Under the pieces are notes generated by a model that searched no databases, was not told the DNA's origin, and was given only the letters and a program-made list of their open reading frames with translations. Both the position numbers and the translations under genes were made by a program. A DNA stretch of 7,944 bases from an uncultured Methylobacteriaceae bacterium (GTDB lineage Bacteria > Pseudomonadota > Alphaproteobacteria > Rhizobiales > Beijerinckiaceae). The DNA is taken from assembly GCA_937872715.1 (NCBI GenBank), contig CALMTJ010000286.1, positions 4,826-12,769 on the forward strand, read 5' to 3'. Shown here piece by piece: positions 1 to 7,123 of this stretch (positions are counted from its first letter, which is position 1; each line of letters starts with the position of its first letter).

Positions 1-789
1 CGCGGCGGCGCGGCCGAGCACCAGCGTCAGGCCGCTCGCGACCGCGATCCCGGCGAGGCCCGCCCGGGCGGCATTCTCGACCGTCCGCGGCCCGATCGCC
101 GGCAGGTCGACCCGCAGGTCCTGCCCTCGTTTCGGGCCCTTCACCAGGACCCCGCCTTCGCGGGCCCTCCGGAACCAGGCGGCCCGGGAGGCTCGGCGCG
201 CCCGGGCGAGCATGCGGTCGGTGCCTTCCGGCCCCTCGATGGCGAGGACGCGGCGGCCGCGCAGCACGGCCGCCTGGCCCACGTCGAACGGCGAGATGGC
301 GTCGAGCAGCTTGAAACCCGCCGCGATCGTCGCGCCGTCGGCCTCGCCCGGACGGCAGCGCCCGTACAGCCCCGTCGCGGCCAGGAGTTCGGGCGCGAGG
401 TCCCGGATGCCGACGAGCCTGTGGCCACGCTCCTCCAGGAGCCCGACGACCCCGCGCAGCACGGCGTCGTCGCCGCCCGCCACCACGCGGGCGATCTCCT
501 GCCTGTCGCGAAACGCCGCGTAAGCATCGAGGAGCGCGACCGGGCGGGGACGCGAGATCGCGCCCGCCATGGTGACGCAGGACGGCGCCCATTGGTCGAG
601 GAAGGCGACGGCGCGCTTCACGTCGAGGAGGCCGACCACGGCGTCCGCCCGGAGATCGCGGCTGGCGAAGCCCCGGAAGGCGAGGACCCGGTGGGGGCGA
701 CCCGAAGCCGCGAGGCGGTCCGCCAGGAGGCGCGGCAACTCGCCCGAGCCGGCCAGGATCGCGACCGGGCGGGAGCCGGCCCCGTCCAT
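1..789 (-). CDS. lpxI: UDP-2,3-diacylglucosamine pyrophosphatase LpxI, 3' end off the left edge (263 aa visible)
   Basis: LpxI hydrolyses UDP-2,3-diacylglucosamine to 2,3-diacylglucosamine 1-phosphate (lipid X) and UMP, the fourth lipid A step. It replaces the unrelated LpxH in alphaproteobacteria and some other groups. The frame is open from the ATG at 789 to base 1 without a stop. The protein opens with PVAILAGSGELPRLLADRL (N-terminal domain). Then come a TMAGAISRPRP segment (about 80-90), a LVGIRDLAPELLA segment near the centre, and the C-terminal domain with GFKLLDAISPFDVGQAAVL, AIEGPEGTDRML and VKGPKRGQDLRVDLPAIGPRTVE. The catalytic Asp reported for Caulobacter LpxI (Asp225) probably corresponds to Asp224 or Asp228 in this last block. 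About 15-20 residues are missing compared with the usual length. The ATG overlaps the lpxA TGA by one base (TGATG), so translation is probably coupled. In related genomes lpxB commonly follows; it would lie outside this window. Confidence 0.93.
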   Translation of the reverse strand, partial: MDGAGSRPVAILAGSGELPRLLADRLAASGRPHRVLAFRGFASRDLRADAVVGLLDVKRAVAFLDQWAPSCVTMAGAISRPRPVALLDAYAAFRDRQEIARVVAGGDDAVLRGVVGLLEERGHRLVGIRDLAPELLAATGLYGRCRPGEADGATIAAGFKLLDAISPFDVGQAAVLRGRRVLAIEGPEGTDRMLARARRASRAAWFRRAREGGVLVKGPKRGQDLRVDLPAIGPRTVENAARAGLAGIAVASGLTLVLGRAAA

Positions 790-1598
790 CACGGCCGTCC
801 CGGGGACTCGCGCGGCGTGCACAGCGACCGGTCGCCGCCGCCCCGGATGAAGGTGAGGATCTCGTCGACGATCGGATGGATCGTGAACTCCTCCGCCACG
901 TCCTTCACCCGCTCGGCGAGCGTGCCCTCGTCGGCGAAGAGCAGCCGGTAGGCGCGGCGGAGGTCGTGGATCTGCTCGCGCGTGAAGCCGCGCCGCCTGA
1001 GGCCGACGATGTTCAGCCCGGCGAGAAAGGCCCGGTTGCCGAGAACCATGCCGTAGGGGATGACATCGTTCTCCACCCCCGACAGGCCGCCGACGAAGGC
1101 GTGCGGCCCGATCCGGACGAACTGGTGAATGCCGGCCCCGCCGCCGATGATGGCGTAATCGCCGACCTTGCAATGGCCGGCCAGCATCACGTTGTTCGTC
1201 AGGACGACGTTGTTGCCGACCCGGCAATCATGCGCCACGTGGGAATGGGCGAGGAGGAAGCAATCGTTGCCGACGACGGTCGCGCCCGTGCCGTTCGGCG
1301 TGCCGGGATTGACCGTCACGCCCTCCCGGATGATGCAGCGCTCGCCGATCGCGAGCGTTGTCGGCTCGCCCCGGTAGCGCAGGTCCTGCGGGGCATGGCC
1401 GATGGAGGCGAATGGGAAGATGCGCGTGCCGGTGCCGACGCTCGTGTGGCCCGCGAGCGCGACATGGCCCACGAGCTCGCATCCCTCGCCGATCTCCACG
1501 TCCGCACCGACGGTGCAGAACGGCCCGACGCGCGTTCCGGCACCGATCCTCGCCCCGTCCTCGATGATGGCGGTCGGGTGGATCGTCCCGGCGCTCAA
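789..1598 (-). CDS. lpxA: UDP-N-acetylglucosamine acyltransferase LpxA, TTG start (269 aa)
   Basis: LpxA catalyses the first step of lipid A synthesis, moving a 3-hydroxyacyl chain from acyl carrier protein to the 3-OH of UDP-GlcNAc in the cytoplasm. It is a trimer of left-handed beta-helices. Hexapeptide repeats run from about residue 6 ([14 protein letters not shown]) to 185, followed by a helical C-terminal domain ([10 protein letters not shown] onward). The catalytic His is His123 in [11 protein letters not shown], equivalent to E. coli His125. His142 and His158 (GIHQF) match the conserved His144 and His160. Gly171 in FVGGLSG aligns with E. coli Gly173, the acyl-length ruler residue, suggesting use of a chain of about C14 rather than C10. 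Start: TTG at 1598 gives the usual family length and the expected beginning; the frame can be extended 25 residues upstream to 1673, but that stretch is Arg/Gly-rich shadow of fabZ. The C-terminus has a short extra tail (about ten residues) before the stop overlapping lpxI. Confidence 0.95.
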   Translation of the reverse strand: MSAGTIHPTAIIEDGARIGAGTRVGPFCTVGADVEIGEGCELVGHVALAGHTSVGTGTRIFPFASIGHAPQDLRYRGEPTTLAIGERCIIREGVTVNPGTPNGTGATVVGNDCFLLAHSHVAHDCRVGNNVVLTNNVMLAGHCKVGDYAIIGGGAGIHQFVRIGPHAFVGGLSGVENDVIPYGMVLGNRAFLAGLNIVGLRRRGFTREQIHDLRRAYRLLFADEGTLAERVKDVAEEFTIHPIVDEILTFIRGGGDRSLCTPRESPGRP

Positions 1599-2104
1599 TC
1601 CATCACCAGCATCGCGCTGACCTCGGCCTCGGCCACGAGAGTGCCGTCCACGATGGCCTCGCCGCGGAACCACCAGATATTGCGGCGGCTGCGGAGCTTC
1701 GTCATGTGGTAATGGACGACGTCGCCGGGCTCGACGGGTTTCCTGAACTTCGCGTTGTCGATGGTCATGAAATACACGCGGCTCGGCGGCCTCTGCTCGG
1801 CGATCTTGGACGCGACACAGAGGGCGCCGGCCGTCTGCGCCATTCCCTCGATCAGGAGCACGCCGGGGAAGATCGGCTTCCCCGGGAAGTGGCCCGTGAA
1901 CTGGGGCTCGTTGAAGGAGACGTTCTTCACGCCGATGCAGGACCGGTCGCCGTCCATCTCCACGATGCGGTCCACGAGCAGGAACGGGTAGCGGTGAGGC
2001 AGGTATTCGAGGAGGCGGGAGATGTCGGCCGAGCCGAGCATCCGCTTTCCGTCCGGCCCGGACGTCCCGTCCGGCCCGGACGCCTCGTCCTTCTCGTCCG
2101 ACAT
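1595..2104 (-). CDS. fabZ: 3-hydroxyacyl-[acyl-carrier-protein] dehydratase FabZ (169 aa)
   Basis: FabZ is a cytoplasmic hot-dog-fold enzyme that dehydrates 3-hydroxyacyl-ACP to trans-2-enoyl-ACP in fatty acid elongation. It competes with LpxA and LpxD for 3-hydroxyacyl-ACP, so its place between lpxD and lpxA fits a role in balancing phospholipid against lipid A. The core begins at [17 protein letters not shown] (31-47). The catalytic pair is His72 in FTGHFPG and Glu86 in [13 protein letters not shown], 14 residues apart as in characterised FabZ. The last part, [13 protein letters not shown], is the usual C-terminal strand. Start: the ATG at 2104 has GGGAG (2115-2111) six bases upstream. It gives a polar N-terminal tail of about 21 residues containing SGPDGT and SGPDGK in tandem. 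The ATG at 2041 would give 148 aa, near the E. coli length, but has a weaker ribosome site. The stop overlaps the lpxA start. Confidence 0.96.
   Translation of the reverse strand: MSDEKDEASGPDGTSGPDGKRMLGSADISRLLEYLPHRYPFLLVDRIVEMDGDRSCIGVKNVSFNEPQFTGHFPGKPIFPGVLLIEGMAQTAGALCVASKIAEQRPPSRVYFMTIDNAKFRKPVEPGDVVHYHMTKLRSRRNIWWFRGEAIVDGTLVAEAEVSAMLVMD
1602..1607 (-). promoter_or_regulatory. Likely Shine-Dalgarno site for a TTG start of lpxA, overlapping the fabZ end
   Basis: The minus strand reads GGTGAT at 1607-1602, three bases before the TTG at 1598. GGTGAT matches the downstream half of the extended anti-16S pairing sequence (AGGAGGTGATC), so the short gap is acceptable. The TTG at 1598-1596 shares bases with the fabZ TGA (1597-1595). 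No ATG in the lpxA frame lies near the conserved beginning, so this decides the start. Confidence 0.5.
2049..2082. repeat. Two-copy 18-bp tandem duplication in the fabZ 5' end
   Basis: A 16-base identical block occurs at 2049-2064 and again at 2067-2082, an 18-base period. Within it the 13-mer GTCCGGCCCGGAC (plus strand, 2051-2063 and 2069-2081) is close to a palindrome. In the fabZ frame it encodes SGPDGT then SGPDGK (residues 9-20), upstream of the conserved fold. The period is a multiple of three, so a copy-number change would not break the gene. It looks like a slippage duplication in a tolerant, probably disordered tail. Confidence 0.75.
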
Positions 2105-2138
2105 TCCCGTCTCCCGCCTCTCGCCGCGGTTCCGAGCG

Positions 2139-3206
2139 TCAGGAGCCACCGCCTTCGCCCGTGTCTTTGTCGGAAGGGCGGCGCGATGCAAGCTTCTTCA
2201 GCGCCGTGATCTCGCGGAACCAGTCGCGCATGGGCTTCGCCGGCGTCCCGCCCCAGCGGACCCCGGGCGGCACGTCGCCGCTGACGTTGCTTGAGGCCGC
2301 GATCTGCGCGCCCTCGCCGATCGTGACGTGCCCCACCACGCCGACCTGCCCGCCGAGGACGACGCGGTCTCCGAGCGTCGCCGAGCCCGAGATCCCGGTC
2401 TGCGCCACGATGATGCAATGGCGGCCGATCACCACGTTGTGGGCGATCTGGACGAGGTTGTCGATCTTCGTGCCTTCGCCGATGATCGTGTCGCGCGTCG
2501 CGCCCCGGTCGATGGTGGTGTTGGCGCCGATCTCGACATCGTCCTGGACGATGACGCGGCCGATCTGGGGCACCTTCGCGTGCCGCTCGCGCCCGAGGGC
2601 GAAGCCGAACCCGTCCTGTCCGATGCGAACGCCGGGATGCACGATCACCCGGTTGCCGAGGAGCGCGTGCAGCACGCTGGAACCCGGGCCGATCGAGCAG
2701 CTCCGCCCGATCCTGACCCCGGGCCCGAGGACGGCACCGGCGCCGATCACGGTGTTGCGGCCGATCTCTGCTCCCGGTCCGACCACGGCGCCGGGATCGA
2801 TGGTCACCCCCGGCTCGAGCCGGGCGGTGGGGTGGACGAAGCTTCCCGGGGTGACCCCGTTCGCCGCGAAGCCGGAACGGGGGCGCGCGGCCTCCGGGTG
2901 GAGCGCGCCCAGCACCGCCGCGTAGGCGCGGTGCGGATCCGGCACGACCATCGCCAGGGTGGAGGCCGGCGCCCGCGACGCGAAGCGGCCCGAGACGAGG
3001 CAGATGCCGGCCCGCGTTCGGCCGAGCGCCTCGACGTAGCCGGGATGGTCCATATAGGCGAGATCGGAGGGACCTGCCTCCTCCAGCGGCGCCACCGCCG
3101 TGATGGCGAGGTCCGGCACCCGGTCGGGCACCGGCACGCCGACGATACCCGCCACGGCCGCGACGGACAGGACGCCTTCGGGCTCGAAGAAGAAGGGGTC
3201 CGTCAT
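2139..3206 (-). CDS. lpxD: UDP-3-O-(3-hydroxyacyl)glucosamine N-acyltransferase LpxD (355 aa)
   Basis: LpxD transfers a 3-hydroxyacyl chain from acyl carrier protein to the 2-amino group of UDP-3-O-acyl-glucosamine, the third step of lipid A synthesis. It is cytoplasmic and trimeric. The N-terminal domain (about 1-110) has the usual opening [11 protein letters not shown] and binds the uridine part in known structures. A left-handed parallel beta-helix follows (about 118-325) built of hexapeptide repeats such as [12 protein letters not shown] and AEIGRN. The catalytic His, equivalent to His239 of E. coli, is His256 in [17 protein letters not shown] and GVVGHVTIG are also typical. The C-terminal part (about 326-355, with [14 protein letters not shown]) is the acyl-carrier-protein-binding helix region. 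I chose the ATG at 3206 because the protein then begins like family members; the frame stays open to 3455, but that extension lies over the bamA coding end. There is no visible ribosome binding site; a hairpin stands in its place. Confidence 0.96.
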   Translation of the reverse strand: MTDPFFFEPEGVLSVAAVAGIVGVPVPDRVPDLAITAVAPLEEAGPSDLAYMDHPGYVEALGRTRAGICLVSGRFASRAPASTLAMVVPDPHRAYAAVLGALHPEAARPRSGFAANGVTPGSFVHPTARLEPGVTIDPGAVVGPGAEIGRNTVIGAGAVLGPGVRIGRSCSIGPGSSVLHALLGNRVIVHPGVRIGQDGFGFALGRERHAKVPQIGRVIVQDDVEIGANTTIDRGATRDTIIGEGTKIDNLVQIAHNVVIGRHCIIVAQTGISGSATLGDRVVLGGQVGVVGHVTIGEGAQIAASSNVSGDVPPGVRWGGTPAKPMRDWFREITALKKLASRRPSDKDTGEGGGS

Positions 3207-3213
3207 GCCGTGG

Positions 3214-3236
3214 GCGGGCCGCGCGAGGCGGCCCGC
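3214..3236 (-). other. Perfect 9-bp GC hairpin between bamA and lpxD
   Basis: On the minus strand GCGGGCCGC, a 5-base loop CTCGC and GCGGCCCGC form a stem made only of G-C pairs. It lies in the 38-base gap, starting 8 bases after the bamA stop and ending 7 bases before the lpxD ATG. No T-run follows, so it is not a classic terminator. It covers the place where the lpxD Shine-Dalgarno sequence should be, and the 7 bases left (CCACGGC) contain none. Possible roles are protection of the bamA mRNA 3' end or lowering lpxD translation. In DNA this rich in GC a stem could arise by chance, although a perfect 9-bp one in a 38-base gap is notable. Confidence 0.5.
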
Positions 3237-3244
3237 GGGTCCCG

Positions 3245-5791
3245 TCAGAAGCGCGTGCCGCCCGAGAAGCGGAAGGCCTGCAGCTGGTCCTGGCCGACCC
3301 GGAAGGTCCCGACGCCCGGATAGGTCACGAGCTGACCGTTGTCCCGCGAGAGCGCGAAGGCGTAGTCGAACCGGATCGGCCCGAGAGGCGAGTTCCACAG
3401 GAGGCCGACGCCGACGGAAGACCGGAGCGACGCCCTGTCCCGCGCCGCCACGCATTCGGGCTGCACGAAGATATTGGCCACGTTGGATTTCGGACGGCCG
3501 GCGCAGGAGGCTCCGTCCAGCACTCCGTTGCCGTTCACGTCGAACCCGGTCGGTCCCCGATACCCGAAGAGGGTGCCGGCATCCGCGAACACGGCGCCCT
3601 TCAGGCCGAGATCCCGGGGGATGAACGGGATCGGGAACTGCGCCTCGAAGGAGACGCCCGCATAGGTCGTGCCGCCGAGCGCGTTCTGGCTCGCATCCGG
3701 CGTCGAGATGTCGCGCGGGCCGATGCCGGAGGGGGCGAAGCCGCGCACCAGCGTCGGTCCGAGGAAGTAATGGTCCACCAGCCGGAGATTTCCGCCGAAC
3801 GTGGTGATGCCGTTGCTCGTCTTGTTGTTGCCGGTGGATTCGATATGTCCGCCCTGGAACTTCAGGACGCCAACGATGTCTTCGTAGATCTCGTGGTAGT
3901 AGCGCGCCTCGCCGCTCGCCCGAAAATAGTTCGAGTCGCCGCCGAGCCCCGCGAATTCGGGCTTCACCTCGGCATAGATCCCGGAATGGGGGTTCTTGAG
4001 ATTGTCGACCGTATTGTAGGCGAGCGTGATGCCCGCGAGCGAGGTCAGGGTGGAGCCCTGCGATTCCTTCACCGCGACCGAGGCCTCGCCGTTATAGGCG
4101 CAATCCGGATAGGTCGGGGTGCCGTCCGGGTTCAGCGGCGTGTTCGAGAGCGGCGACGAGCAGTCGTTGTAGGGCTGCTTCAGCGTGTTCGGGATCTTCA
4201 GGTTCTGCTCGAACAGCGAATAGCGCAACGTGATGCCGGATTCCTCCGTCAGCGGGAAGCCGAGACGGAGCTGGCCGCCCGTGGTGCGGTTCTCGTAGCG
4301 GGCATATTGCGTCTGGTCGGAGTATTTCGAGAACAGGTCGAAGCCAGCCGCCAGCCGGTAGCCGAGGAAGTACGGCTCCGTGAAGGAGAAATCGACGCCG
4401 TTCGAGCGCTGGCCGATCTGGCCGGCGATGCGGACGAATTGGCCGCGTCCCAGGAAGTTCGACTCGGAGACCGCGATCTCGCCGATCGCGCCGTCCGTCG
4501 TCGAGTAGCCGCCCGAGATGGAGAAGGCACCCGTCGGCTGGTCCTCGACGTCGATGTTCACCACGACCCGGTCGGCCGCGCTGCCCGGCTCCGTCGAGAT
4601 CCTGACCTTCTTGAAGTAGCCGAGATTGTTCAGGCGGCGCTCCGCCCGGTCGACGAGGATCTTGTTGAAGGGGTCGCCTTCGCCGATGTCGAGCTCGCGC
4701 CGGATCACGTAATCCCGCGTGCGGCTGTTGCCCCGGACGTTGATGCGCTCGATGTAGACGCGAGGGCCCTCCTCCACCACGTAGCCCAGGCTGACCGTGT
4801 GGGTGGCGGGGTCGCGGGCTCCCGTCGGCCGCACGGTGACGAACGGATAGCCGCGGCGCACCGCCTCGTTCGTGATGCCGTTCAGCGTCCGCTCGACGTC
4901 CTCGGCGTTGTAGACGTCGCCCGTCCCGGTCTCGACGCGGTCGCGAAGGATGTCGGGATCGATGCCGGTGACGCGCGTGTCGAACCCGACCTGCCCGACG
5001 CGGTAAGGCTCGCCCTCGCTGACGTTGAAGGTGATGATGTAGCCTTCCTTGGCGTCGTCGTAGCGCACGTCGATATTCGTCACCTGGAAGTCGGCATAGC
5101 CGTTCTTCAGGTAATAGCGCCGAATGATCTCGGCATCCTGGGCGATCTTCTCCTGGTCGTAGACGTCGTTCGTCTTCAGGAAGGAGAGGAAGTTCATCTC
5201 CGTCGTGTTCATCAGCTCGCGGAGACGGCGGGACGAGAACGCCTCGTTGCCGACGAAGTTGATCTCGACGACGCCGGTTTTCGACCCCTCGTCCACCGTG
5301 AACACCACGTCCACGCGGCCGTTCGGCAGATCGACGATCCGGTAGGTGACCTTGGCGGCGGACCGGCCGATGCGGCTGTAGATGTCGCGGATCTTGACGA
5401 GGTCGGCATCCACCGTCGCCTGGCTGAACGACCGGCGGGCCTTGGTCTGCAGCTCCGGCTCGATCGCCTCCTTGGTGAACTTCTTGTTGCCCTCGATCAC
5501 GACGCGATTGACCGAGCGCGTCTCCTTCACGTTGACGATGATGCGGTTGCCCTGCCGGGTGAGGCGAACGTCCGAGAACAGCCCGGTCTGGAGCATGGCC
5601 CGCCGGGCCTCCTCCAGGGAACCCGAGCCGTTGATGTAGGAGCGGACCGTCTCCTCGTCCACGCGGCCGCCGCCTTGGACGACGATCTCCTGCGCGAGAG
5701 CCGCGCCGCCGCCCGCGAGGAAGGCCGCCGCCACCAGGACGGCGCGGAGATGCGCCGACACCACGCGGCGGATCGTGCTTATGACCATCAT
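3245..5791 (-). CDS. bamA: Outer-membrane protein assembly factor BamA (848 aa)
   Basis: BamA is the central Omp85-family subunit of the BAM complex, which folds beta-barrel proteins into the outer membrane. A signal peptide (residues 1-33: basic N-region, hydrophobic core, ALA then Q34) is followed by five POTRA domains at roughly 36-93, 95-172, 175-260, 263-340 and 345-420; recurring GN(K/E/S) turns such as IEGNKKF, FVGNEAF and VRGNSRT mark several of them. A 16-stranded barrel runs from about 422 to the terminal Phe848. The Omp85 signature VRGF is at 682-685, in the loop that folds into the barrel, and [12 protein letters not shown] lies near the end. Length is slightly above E. coli BamA (810 aa), partly from longer surface loops; two of these each contain two cysteines (544/564 and 763/780). 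Start: TTG, ATG and ATG stand in tandem at 5794, 5791 and 5788; I chose the ATG at 5791, six bases after GGA. Identity is secure, the start is uncertain by one codon either way. Confidence 0.97.
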   Translation of the reverse strand: MMVISTIRRVVSAHLRAVLVAAAFLAGGGAALAQEIVVQGGGRVDEETVRSYINGSGSLEEARRAMLQTGLFSDVRLTRQGNRIIVNVKETRSVNRVVIEGNKKFTKEAIEPELQTKARRSFSQATVDADLVKIRDIYSRIGRSAAKVTYRIVDLPNGRVDVVFTVDEGSKTGVVEINFVGNEAFSSRRLRELMNTTEMNFLSFLKTNDVYDQEKIAQDAEIIRRYYLKNGYADFQVTNIDVRYDDAKEGYIITFNVSEGEPYRVGQVGFDTRVTGIDPDILRDRVETGTGDVYNAEDVERTLNGITNEAVRRGYPFVTVRPTGARDPATHTVSLGYVVEEGPRVYIERINVRGNSRTRDYVIRRELDIGEGDPFNKILVDRAERRLNNLGYFKKVRISTEPGSAADRVVVNIDVEDQPTGAFSISGGYSTTDGAIGEIAVSESNFLGRGQFVRIAGQIGQRSNGVDFSFTEPYFLGYRLAAGFDLFSKYSDQTQYARYENRTTGGQLRLGFPLTEESGITLRYSLFEQNLKIPNTLKQPYNDCSSPLSNTPLNPDGTPTYPDCAYNGEASVAVKESQGSTLTSLAGITLAYNTVDNLKNPHSGIYAEVKPEFAGLGGDSNYFRASGEARYYHEIYEDIVGVLKFQGGHIESTGNNKTSNGITTFGGNLRLVDHYFLGPTLVRGFAPSGIGPRDISTPDASQNALGGTTYAGVSFEAQFPIPFIPRDLGLKGAVFADAGTLFGYRGPTGFDVNGNGVLDGASCAGRPKSNVANIFVQPECVAARDRASLRSSVGVGLLWNSPLGPIRFDYAFALSRDNGQLVTYPGVGTFRVGQDQLQAFRFSGGTRF

Positions 5792-5956
5792 CAACTATCC
5801 GTCCCGCTCTTGCTTCGTCGAGGAAGCGAAGGCCCCGTTCCGGCGGCTGCCCCCGGCAGGCACGCCGCAGGCTCCGCTTCTTAACCGGTCCCGAACCGAG
5901 TCGACACCGGAGTTAATCTTAACACCTCGCCATTCTGCCGCCCCGTGGCCTTCGTG
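5792..5956 (-). promoter_or_regulatory. rseP-bamA intergenic region, likely bamA promoter and leader
   Basis: These 165 bases are the only non-coding stretch longer than 40 bases in the window, so they are the best candidate for a separate promoter driving bamA and the lpx genes behind it. The upstream half has an AT-rich pocket (5912-5923) in otherwise GC-rich DNA. The downstream half holds short inverted repeats: CTGCC/GGCAG around a 3-base loop at 5847-5859, extendable with a bulge to 5843-5868, and GCTTC/GAAGC at 5812-5827. Neither is followed by a T-run, so neither looks like an intrinsic terminator. I see no convincing -35/-10 pair. Just before the bamA start lies GGGACGGA (5805-5798), a reasonable ribosome binding site for the ATG at 5791 or 5788. 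That the region contains a promoter is inference from spacing and composition. Confidence 0.45.
5879..5923 (-). promoter_or_regulatory. Cluster of three TTAAC/GTTAA half-sites upstream of bamA
   Basis: On the minus strand GTTAAGATTAAC (5923-5912) is an inverted pair of GTTAA/TTAAC half-sites around a 2-base centre. The 7-mer GTTAAGA recurs at 5885-5879, 38 bases further on. TTAA is rare in this GC-rich window, so three copies in 45 bases of non-coding DNA is suggestive of a binding site. TTAAC is the half-site of the alphaproteobacterial cell-cycle regulator CtrA, but the canonical full site has seven bases between the TTAA elements and this one has two. Assignment to any regulator is therefore speculative; the pocket could also simply be the melting region of a promoter. 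Confidence 0.3.
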
Positions 5957-7123
5957 TCACGTCCCGCGGTCCGCGATTGAGGCGCCAAGGTGAACAATGT
6001 CGTTCCAAGTGGCGAAGAGCATTAACATCACGACGATCGCGAGGCCGATCCGGAAGCCGATCTCCTGCGCCCGGTCGCTGAGCGGACGGCCGCGGACGGC
6101 CTCCACGGCGTAGAAGAGCAGGTGCCCCCCATCGAGCAGCGGGATGGGGAAGAGGTTGATGAGGCCGATCGAGACGGACAGGATGGCGATGAGGCCGACG
6201 AGCGGGCTCACCCCGCCGATGGCCGCGACCTCCCCCGAGACCCGCATGATACCGATGGGGCCGGAGAGCTGCTGCGGGGATTCGCGGCCGCTGACGAGCT
6301 TGCCGAGATAGTTGAAGGTGCGCTCGACCACGTTCCAGGTCTCGGACGCGCCCATTCCGATCGATTCGGCGAGGCCGTAGCGCACGAAGCGCAGGTCGGC
6401 CGGATCGCGCGAGCCCTGGAGGCCGAGCACCCCCATGCGCTGCTTGCCGAAGCCGGGCACCTCGACTTCCCGCACGGTCGGGGTCGCATCCAGCTCCAAC
6501 CGGCTGTCGCGGCGCTCGACCACGAAGGCGAGGCGGTCGCCGGCGCTGGTCGAGACGATCCGCTGCATGTCGGCGAAGCTCTCGATGGCCCGGCCGTCTA
6601 TCGAGAGGATGAGGTCGCCCGGCCGGAAGCCGGCCGCCTCCGCCGCCGTGCCGGGCTGGACGGCTTCGACCCGGGGTGCCAGCACCTGCCGTCCGCCGAA
6701 ATAGGTGAGGGCCGCGAACACGACGATCGACAGGATGAAGTTCGCGACCGGGCCGGCGGCCACGATGGCGACGCGCTTCGGCAGCGACCGGTGGTGGAAG
6801 CTCACCGCGCGTTCGGCCGCCGGCATGCGGGCCAGCGCCTCGTCGTCCGGCACGCTCGCGCCGTTCATGTCGCCCACGAACTTGACGTAGCCGCCGAGCG
6901 GGACTGCCGAGATCTTCCAGCGCGTGCCGTGGCGGTCGTTCCAGCCGAACATCTCCCGGCCGAAACCGATGGAGAAGGCCTTCACGCCGACCCCGCAGCG
7001 CCGGCCGACCCAGAAATGGCCGAACTCGTGCACGAACACGACGACCGTCAGCACGAACAGGAAGGCGGCCGGGTAGAGCAGGAGCCCTCCGAGCCGCCCC
7101 GCCGCGGCGACAAGCTGATCCAT
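5957..7123 (-). CDS. rseP: RseP/MmpA-type site-2 zinc metalloprotease (388 aa)
   Basis: This is a polytopic inner-membrane protease of the M50 (site-2 protease) family, which cleaves membrane-spanning segments of anti-sigma factors and other substrates already trimmed in the periplasm. The first membrane helix (about residues 13-32) carries the zinc motif HEFGH (His32, Glu33, His36). A PLGGYVKF segment follows at 75-82, then a second hydrophobic segment at about 118-142. A PDZ domain follows at about 147-213, with PGTAAEAAGFRPGDLILSIDG in its core. The third zinc ligand is Asp331 in PIPLLDGGH, and a last helix ends in a WNDI segment. Only one PDZ is recognisable and the length is below that of E. 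coli RseP (about 450 aa, two PDZ domains), fitting the alphaproteobacterial MmpA form. Start: ATG at 7123 with GGGGAG six bases upstream, overlapping the dxr stop. The in vivo substrate cannot be read from this window; no sigma or anti-sigma gene is present here. Confidence 0.95.
   Translation of the reverse strand: MDQLVAAAGRLGGLLLYPAAFLFVLTVVVFVHEFGHFWVGRRCGVGVKAFSIGFGREMFGWNDRHGTRWKISAVPLGGYVKFVGDMNGASVPDDEALARMPAAERAVSFHHRSLPKRVAIVAAGPVANFILSIVVFAALTYFGGRQVLAPRVEAVQPGTAAEAAGFRPGDLILSIDGRAIESFADMQRIVSTSAGDRLAFVVERRDSRLELDATPTVREVEVPGFGKQRMGVLGLQGSRDPADLRFVRYGLAESIGMGASETWNVVERTFNYLGKLVSGRESPQQLSGPIGIMRVSGEVAAIGGVSPLVGLIAILSVSIGLINLFPIPLLDGGHLLFYAVEAVRGRPLSDRAQEIGFRIGLAIVVMLMLFATWNDIVHLGASIADRGT

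Noticed and set aside
3214..3236. Intrinsic terminator between bamA and lpxD
   Set aside because: The stem is strong but no T-run follows it in the direction of transcription, and lpxD begins 7 bases later.
3207..3455. Upstream extension of LpxD by 83 residues
   Set aside because: It overlaps the bamA C-terminal coding region in another phase and is Arg-rich; LpxD family proteins begin at the FFFEP segment just after the ATG at 3206.
5817..5841. EcfG-like extracytoplasmic sigma promoter (GGAAC, 16 bases, CGAC) before bamA
   Set aside because: The -35 part fits, but the -10 part is CGAC instead of CGTT, missing both T residues, and the start point would leave a leader of only about 20 bases. 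A single GGAAC is expected by chance.
3770..5884. 704-residue open frame on the plus strand, antisense to bamA
   Set aside because: It lies almost entirely opposite bamA. The translation is a low-complexity mix of Arg, Val, Asp and Ala with no recognisable motif, as expected for the complement of GC-rich codons that avoid stops.
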